From NCBI GenBank assembly GCA_039707655.1, contig CM077666.1, positions 392,727,886 to 392,791,885 of the forward strand: DNA of 64,000 bases, in the 5' to 3' direction. This DNA comes from Elymus sibiricus (lineage: Eukaryota; Streptophyta; Magnoliopsida; Poales; Poaceae). The notes beneath the pieces were generated by a model. It did not search any database and was not told the origin of the DNA. It saw only the letters and a program-made list of their open reading frames with translations. A program made the translations under genes and the position numbers. Below are positions 57,171 to 64,000 of the stretch, one piece after another; the first letter of the stretch is position 1, and every line of letters starts with the position of its first letter.

Positions 57171-58613
57171 CTAACATAGAGTGGGACTAATGCCCTTAAG
57201 ATCATCAAGAGTATATCCAATAGCAGCTCGGTGCTTCCTTAGAGTTTTTAGTAATCTCTTTTCTTCATGCGCTGAAAGATAAGCATATTTCAATGTATCA
57301 GGCAATTGCTTCAATTCAAATACAGGATCACCCTTAGGTGGAGGAGGGCCTCCAAGAGTTTCAACAGGCAAATTGTGTTTAAGGATGGGTGGTTTATCAA
57401 AGAACATCTTATCTATTTCATTTCTTTCATTCATATGCATATCATTTTCATGGTCTAGCAAATATTGTTCTAATGGATCAGTAGGAGGTACGGCAATAGA
57501 AGCAAGACCAATAATTTCATCTTTACTAGGCAATTCTTTATCATGAGGTTGTCTACGAAACTTGGAGAAATTAAACTCATGAGATATATCACCAAACTTA
57601 ACTCGAACGTTTTCTTTAACACAATCAATTTCAGCATTAACGGTATTCAAGAAAGGTCTACCAAATATAATGGGACAAAAATTATCTTGTTGTGAACCAA
57701 GTACTAAGAAATCAGTAGGGTATTTGATTTTACCACACAAGACTTCAACATCGCTAACAATCCCAAGTGGTGTAATAGTATCTCTACTTGCTAGCTTAAT
57801 AGTAACATCAATATCTTCAATCTCAACAGGTGCAATATCATGCATTACTTCTTGATATAAAGAAAATGGACTAGCACTCACACTAGCACACATATCACAC
57901 AAACCATGATAGCAATGATCTCCAATCTTAACAGAAACAACAGGCATGCTTACTACGGGCTTGTTCTTGTCTAACATATCGCGTTCATTTCTAACAGGTT
58001 TAGCAATTCTATGCCCATCTATATTATCGACTAAGAGATCTTTAACCATAGCAACATCAGGTTCAACTTTAATTTGCTTAGAGGATCTAGGTGCTCTAAT
58101 ATTACTTTTGTTAACCACGGTTGAAACTTTAGCATGTTCCTTAATCCTAACAGGAAAAGGTGATTTCTCAATATAAGCAGTAGGCACAACTGGATCAACA
58201 TGGTAAACAATTGTTTCTTCTTTAACACTAACGGGTTCCTCACTCTTTTCTTTAACAGGGGGATGATATTTAAACCACTTCTCCTTAGGGTCATCAACAT
58301 GAGTAGCAAATGATTCACAAAAGGAAGCTACTATCTCAGAGTCAAGTCCATATTTAGTGCTAAACTTATGAAAAGCATCGGTGGCCATAAAAGATTTAAC
58401 ACAATCGAACTCAAGTATTATACCTGACTCATTACCTTTGTCGAGTTCCCAATCTTCAGAGTTGCGTTTAATTCTTTCCAGAAGATCCCATCTGAATTCA
58501 ATAGTTTTCTTCATAAAGGAGCCAGTCGAAGAAGAATCAAGCATGGTTTGATTATCATGAGAAAGCCGAGCATAAAAATTATGTAAGATAATTTCTTTTG
58601 AGAGCTCATGATT
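57171..58613 (-). pseudogene. E6 gag C-terminal part and protease
   Basis: From the solo LTR junction it reads HELSKEIILHNFYARLSH, the usual Athila gag end, then a Lys/Val/Pro-rich linker. The protease region is LCDMCASVSASPF near 57880; the usual glycine after the aspartate and residue is cysteine, so the active site is degraded. FLVLGSQQDNFCPIIFGRPFL follows. The frame stops at TAG 57171-57173 just before RT, with the same frame continuing. Confidence 0.85.
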
Positions 58614-61600
58614 TGTAACACCCTAGTTTTCGCTCCTCAATTTTTTTCCCTTTGCGGGATTTGACTCCCGTCTTTTTTCGATGTTATCGGATTTTCTCTC
58701 GCTCTTGGGTATATGAAGATGGTCATTTAGCCTTGCCTTTCCTATCCAACCAGAGATTCTCTTCATTCCAACCTTGCCACCCAAGATATGTTCTCAAGAT
58801 TTTGCCGCCGAAACCCTACCTTCCGAGTTATCGGAAGGGAAACCCTAATTCTTTCCATTACAAAGGAACCCCAATATCCTTTGAGCTGTTGCCTCCCAGA
58901 CTTTTCCCAGTGCTAATCCCACATCTATCAATCCTGGATATGCAAAAATATTGCCAAGTCATTTGCAATATTTTTCATTTAAAATTAATTCCTTTTTCTG
59001 CTGTTTAAAGGAATTAAATCCAGGAAAATATCTATCCATCTCCAAAGTCCATGAAAACTTGTGGAGATATTCTTTGTGATCATATTGAGCTCCCATAAAA
59101 ATATTGGTCATAATTAAATAAGGGAAATTGCATTTTCCTATTTAAAGGCAATATTGCATTTTGGGCACTTTCCAAAGGAACCACTATTTTGGTAGCCAGG
59201 AAAAATCCCAAATAATTTGTGGAGCTTATCCTATCCATATCTTCACCATTTCCATCAAGAACCCAAGTTCCATAGTTCAAAGTTTGAGCACATCCTCCAT
59301 TTGCAAATTCTGTCCAGATTTCCAGTTTGCAAAGGAAGTGCTTGAACCCTTGATCTTCTTGAGCTGGAATTTTGCAGGGTGGTTAAACTTGATAAATCAC
59401 TCATGCAAACCAAAAATCAGCTCAATCCAGCTATCCATTCTTCCCCAGCAATTTTCCCAAGTTTCTGTCCAGCAGAAAGCTCTGTGAAGGAAGTACCACT
59501 TTGGCATTTCCAAATGAGCTGAAATTTTTCCAGTACCTCCATAATTCCAAATCATCACCCTACACAAAAAATCAGCTCATTTCACCAAGCCAGCTGAGCA
59601 CAAAATCAAAATCCCTTTTCTGGACCAAAAATTGCATTGCACAGCAAGTGCATGCAAACAAGGTCCAAATGGCCTCAAATTTTTCCAGAAGATGCTCCTT
59701 CTTATCTCTTTCCCTAGTGACAACCTGGCCAGCTCATTGGCACTTCTGTTTGACCACAGCATCCTGCCCAAAATTTTGTCCAGAACCTAGGTCATCTCCA
59801 ATCAGTCAACTTCATGTCTCCACTTCCATCCAAATCCTCACAGGTCAACTCACTGACCTTTGATACATCTAGTAGACAAGGTTCCAGGACCATCCGGCGC
59901 TCTGGACGCGTGGTGCCCGTGGTGACCACACGGGGAGCACGCCAAAGCGGTGCTCTGCGCTCTGTCAGCTCCGTCCGGTCATCTCCGGCCAGCCGTTGCT
60001 TGTCCGAGCATGTCCAGCGTCCTCGCGGAGTCCACGTATACCCTCTCCCAAACATTCCCCCTCCTCTCCCTTCCTCCCCACGCCACGGCGAGCCTCGCCA
60101 CCGCACTGTCCCGCCCGTGACCGCCGTCATCGCCTTCCTCTCTGCTGTCCTCTTCCTCCCCGAGCTTTCTCGAGCGCGCCAGCGTGGCCCCGTCCTCATC
60201 TGCATGTCAGGTTGGCACCAACCGGCGCTGGCCACCTCGCCGGAGCTCCAGTGCATGGCTAAGGACGCCACGACGGCCATCCCCATCGCCTCACCCGTCC
60301 CGGCTATAAATAGCCAAGGCCCGAGCCTCCCCGAGCACCATCACCACCCGCAGCGGCCTCCTCTCTCCCCTAGATGCCTCCCCGACCCCTCAAAACCTCG
60401 CCGGAGCGCCCCAATTTCCGGTGAGCCGCCGCCCACGGCCGTCACCATCGCCACTCAGCCAGCCACCCCCGCCACCCGAGGAATCCACCCAGGGAAGCGC
60501 CACTCCCCCACGAGCTCGCCCGTGCCCTCGCTTTCCTCTATAGCTCGCCAAAGCTCACCCACTGGCCAGAGCCCCGCCGCCGTCCGCCACCACCTCGGCC
60601 AGCTACTGTAGACCATCCCTGCCTCCGCCTCTGCCACCCACGGGCGTGGGAGGGAGCCGCTAGCCCGTCCCTGCCACCGGCCGAGCCGCCGTGCCCTGCC
60701 CCGCTTGATTCAGCCACGGCCGGCCACCCTCTGTTGCTCTGTCGGGGAGAGGCAGCGGAGAAGAAGGAAGAAGGGGGAGGAGAGAGAAAGGGCAGCGTGG
60801 GACCCGCCAGTCAGCGGCATAAGCCGGGCCCCGCCCCCGCCACGTCGACTTAAGTGGATACGTATTTGAAGAAATACGTTTTCTGCTTTGAAAGGCGTAC
60901 TTCCACATAGCTTCGGTCAGAAATGCGTTTTCTGTACTCCGAAGACGTATTCACCAAAGTGCGCTTTCTATTTTCAGCCGCCGGCGCTGAAACCTCTAAA
61001 TAGTGGACGTTCGCCTGTTAACAGCAGAAAAGCACATTTTCTATTTGTTTTTCTGCCTAAACAACGAACGACCACAACTTTTCAACCGTAACTCCGAATC
61101 AGGTGATTCCAAAGCCCACTTCTTCAGTTCGTCGAGTCCGTTCCGATGATGTCACTTCCACCATGTTGACACTTTATGAAAATGACCATAATACCCCTGC
61201 CCTATATCCAGCCTCCCCGAGAGGGAACCCTTTCCGACGAATTTTTTCCGCAAGGTGATCGCATTTCTCCCGGAGTATTCCTTCACCCCCAGGCAAGCCG
61301 ACCATCTGATATGTGCCCTAAAGCATTGCTCTGTGTTATTCTTGTGTGTTTAAATTAATATGCTTATGCTCGTATGCGTAGTGGTGAGCTGTATGTGATG
61401 CTAATGAACCCTTGTTTGCCTTTCTTTGGTGACGGCACCACGCCTGTGTTCTGAGCTGCTTCCGGCCGTCCGGGGTGGATGCTGACTTTATGTTCTCTTT
61501 TCAACAACTGGCCGTGTTCTAAGCTGCTTTTCGGCCGTCGTAGGCAGCTGTTGAATTTCTTTCTGTAGGGGTGACCCTATGCTTTGAGTTGTTCCTCGGC

Positions 61601-63198
61601 CGTCTTACGGGACCATTACACTCTTTTTATCAACACCGTCTCATGCTCTGAGCTGCTTTTCAGCCGTCTTCAGCCGGGGTTGGTAACGTCCCAGATCTGA
61701 GTTGTAAAGACCGTTCTGGTGGCTACGAGTTTATTTGCCGGTTTCATGCAAGGGTTTAGATGGTCGTAACTTACAGCTAGAGCTTGTAAGGTGATAACTT
61801 GCCATTTAAATATTGTTTCACTAATGACTCGTTGTGAAATTGTATGGAGATAGGTTGTTATGTTTTCATAATTGTTACATCATGCTTTGTTACTATTATT
61901 GCAATAATAAAGAATGTGGGTTAATTATAACAACCTCCTCCATCCGCTGGATCGAGTCATAGTGCCACCGAACCGAGCTCATCAGTGCAGCCACACTTGC
62001 TTGGATGGGGAGGCCCTGACTTGGTCTATTGTCTTGCCTCTTGTCGGTACCACCAAAGAGGGAAGGTTAGGCGTGCATGCTACCCTGGCCCAGTATGCGG
62101 CGATAACCTTGTGAGCCCAGTTGTTTGTTTGCGCGCGGTCCCCGTTTGGGACAGTTTAGTGTGGCCACGACGGTGGGAGGTGTCACGGGGTGACACAGAG
62201 GCCACCCAGGACATGACCCTGGGAGGGTATGATTGTCGGTGGGACCGTAAGAGTGCCAGGAAATAGACAAGTTTTGTTGGAGCAGCACCGGTCCACCCGA
62301 ATGGGAGCATGAGGCCAGGAGCTCCATAGTGTGGGTAAAGTGCGCAACCTCTGCAGAGTGTAAATCTATTCGAATAGCCGCGTCCTTGGTCATGGGACAC
62401 AGTTCGTACTAGGTCACACTATTTGGTCTGTGTCGAGTCTGGAGGAACAAACCATATGATGTTAATAATGAACCAGATTAAGGTATGATTTGTCAGACTT
62501 ATAGTGCAGATGCAGGGACATCAGAGGATGTCTGGTATATGGGATGTTAGCCATGCGATGGCTATGAGATGAGTGGTCAAATGACCGCATGACTTGGATT
62601 TGATTTGGATCGGGTTTTGGATCATAAGATTATTCAGAGTATGGATTAATTACCTAATATGCTGTATCTTCATCATACTACAGTTACATTGATAGTTAAC
62701 ATGCTAGATAATTCTTGTTATGACATGATGATTAATGCTGCTAGATGATTAATCTTGCTAGATAACCCTGCCATAGCATGATAGTTAATACTGTTAAGAT
62801 AACAAGTGCATGCTTGAATACCATGGAATGCTTTGCTTGGTGTATATGTTGGTTTGGTTTGCTTGCGAGTACATTCAAAAGTACTCAGCGGCCTTCAATG
62901 TGGCCAGGTTCACCTAAGGATCCGACGTCCACTAGCGAGGAGCCGGAGTGTTCGCGGGCTAGAAGAGTAACCCAGTCAGATCCCTGTGGATTGGAGCCGC
63001 ACCAAGACCATGCTGCCTTAGATAGAGCTTTTCCGCTGCCATCAACTTTGTAAAACATTTCATGTAAGACTTATATATCCATTAATAGAAATGCCTGTGT
63101 TCATGATACTTGTTGTAAACGCGCATGCCAGAGTGATTTCCTGGGCTGGTGTGTGCGGCGACCGTCTGGCTACAGTGGTATTCAGGCGGGGCGCCACA
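58614..63198 (+). mobile_element. Long non-coding solo LTR (4585 bp, LARD/Sukkula-like) in E6 gag
   Basis: It begins TGTAACACCCTAG and ends GGCGCCACA, flanked by TGATT at 58609-58613 and 63199-63203. Removal restores the gag frame at CPNH|ELS. The LTR length is in the range reported for barley Sukkula LARD LTRs (about 4.5-5 kb). It shares GCAGAGTGTAAATCTATTCGAATAGCCG near 62353 with the two related LTRs. A TATA box TATAAATA is at 60305-60312 in a GC-rich core (59880-60870). A 265-codon open frame at 59814-60611 crosses the TATA box and reads as Ser/Pro/Arg low complexity; I do not call it a gene. Confidence 0.9.
60305..60312 (+). promoter_or_regulatory. TATA box in the long solo LTR
   Basis: CGGCTATAAATAGCC, a strong plant TATA element, is followed by GC-rich sequence. 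It probably marks the start of transcription of the intact element. Confidence 0.65.
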
Positions 63199-63683
63199 TG
63201 ATTGGGGCATGTGTACATCATGTACTTAAGCCTCCCCCAAGCTTGAGCGATGCTTTCTCCTTCACGAGGCCAAAAATTATATATACAATTCCGATCACGA
63301 TGAACCAAATGCATAGGATAAAATTTCTGATGGAATTCCAGTTTCAATCGGTTCCAGTCCCATGTATCAGTATCATCACATAGCCTATACCATATCAATG
63401 CCTTTCCCTCCAAAGATAAAGGGAATACTTTCTTCTTAACTCCATCTCCGGATAAACCTGCAAGCTTAAACAATCCACAAATTTCATCCACATAGATCAA
63501 GTGCATATCAGGATGTACCGTTCCATCTCCTGCATAAGGATTAGCTAGCAGTTTCTCTATCACACCCAGAGGAATCTCATAATAAATATTTTTAGTAGGT
63601 GCAGTAGGTTGAGGATCAACTATTTGTGTTTCCGGTCGAGGTGAAGATACCCCGAACAAACCCCTCAAAGGATTACTTTCCAT
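63199..63683 (-). pseudogene. E6 gag N-terminal part
   Basis: ATG at 63683 begins MESNPLRGLFG; an in-frame extension upstream to 63701 is less likely. Gag features FKLAGLSGDGVKKKVFPLSLEGKA, then W..LK.EFHQKFYP and GESIAQAWGRLKYM, then the TGATT junction of the solo LTR. It is open across its whole visible length. The capsid domain packages the element RNA. Confidence 0.88.
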
Positions 63684-63760
63684 AGTGACAAGTGACAGCA
63701 AATTTCAGCACATAATATAAATGTTTCCTTACCAAATTCCACTCACCAAAGGTGCTTCAC

Positions 63761-63778
63761 TCCCCGGCAACGGCGCCA
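63761..63778 (-). promoter_or_regulatory. E6 primer binding site, tRNA-Asp
   Basis: On the minus strand TGGCGCCGTTGCCGGGGA is a perfect complement to the 3' end of plant tRNA-Asp(GUC), 11 bases inside the LTR. Confidence 0.9.
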
Positions 63779-63789
63779 GAAAAGAGTCT

Positions 63790-64000
63790 TGATGACCCAC
63801 AAGTATAGGGGATCAATCATAGTCCTTTTGATAAGTAAGAGTGTCGAACCCAACGAGGATCAGAAGGAAAGGACAAGCGGTTTTCAGCAAGGTATTTTCT
63901 GCAAGCACTGAAATTATCGGTAACGAGTAGTTTGATAGCAAGATAATTTGTAACAAGTGACAAGTAGCTATAGTAGCAAAGAGTGCAGCAAAGTGGTCCA
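63790..64000 (-). repeat. E6 5' LTR, partial
   Basis: It starts TGATGACCCACAAG and closely matches the first 211 bases of the LTR at 46874. The rest is beyond the window. Confidence 0.9.

Larger units (their letters stand above)
46874..64000 (-). mobile_element. E6: Athila-type Gypsy element, same family as E1, runs off the right edge
   Basis: Its plus-strand start TGATGACCCACAAG interrupts E5's LTR after TTCAC (46869-46873), the expected duplication. On the minus strand it reads 5' LTR (from the right edge to 63790), tRNA-Asp primer site, gag, protease, RT, RNase H, integrase, third ORF, polypurine tract, 3' LTR. A Helitron and a long solo LTR interrupt it; without them the internal domain is about 7 kb. 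Many stops make it inactive. Confidence 0.9.

Noticed and set aside
59814..60611. 265-codon open frame as a protein-coding gene
   Set aside because: It is Ser/Pro/Arg low complexity, crosses a TATA box, lies within a solo LTR, and several other frames are equally open because of GC richness.

Overview
This window looks like intergenic DNA from a large grass genome, most likely a Triticeae species (wheat, Aegilops, barley or rye group). The basis is the set of element types seen (Sirevirus Copia, Athila-type and Tat-type Gypsy, very long non-coding LTRs, a Helitron) and LTR motifs familiar from that tribe. I find no host protein gene, tRNA or rRNA gene. Nearly every base belongs to a transposable element or a piece of one. 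Family names are given as lineages because I could not search a repeat library.

The window is a nest of insertions. The outer frame is an Athila-type Gypsy element on the minus strand, called E1 here (8099-35971, running past both cuts). Its outer LTR is cut by a long non-coding LTR (7126-8098), which is itself cut by a Sirevirus Copia element (1-7125). E1's 3' untranslated region holds E2 (10749-18865), a complete pol-less Gypsy derivative, and E3 (18980-31985), a complete Tat-lineage Gypsy. A solo LTR, E4 (32554-34087), splits E1's third ORF. E1's pol is then cut at 35971 by E5 (from 35972), a plus-strand relative of E2. E5's 5' LTR carries a 3.8-kb solo LTR (37199-41033), and its 3' LTR carries a 577-bp CCGATAT-rich DNA transposon (46050-46626). 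E5's 3' LTR is broken by E6 (46874 to beyond the end), a second E1-like element. E6 holds a Helitron (50852-54793) and a 4.6-kb solo LTR (58614-63198). Most insertions were placed by matching target-site duplications (TSDs) or by restoration of a homologous reading frame.

E1 and E6 look like the autonomous partners: gag, protease, RT/RNase H, integrase and a short third ORF. E2 and E5 have no pol. They share with E1/E6 the tRNA-Asp primer site, LTR ends, polypurine tract style and about 1 kb of 3' untranslated sequence, so they probably depend on E1/E6-type enzymes. E2 still encodes an open 532-residue acidic protein with a CCHC zinc knuckle. E3 carries, besides gag-pol, an antisense gene with two introns. 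All autonomous coding regions here are broken by stops or frameshifts; many stops are TAG where CAG is plausible, a mark of cytosine deamination in silenced repeats.

Hand counts of LTR differences (about 22 of 795 bp for E3, about 49 of 1649 bp for E2) put both insertions near one million years ago under a commonly used grass rate of 1.3e-8 per site per year. These counts were made by eye.
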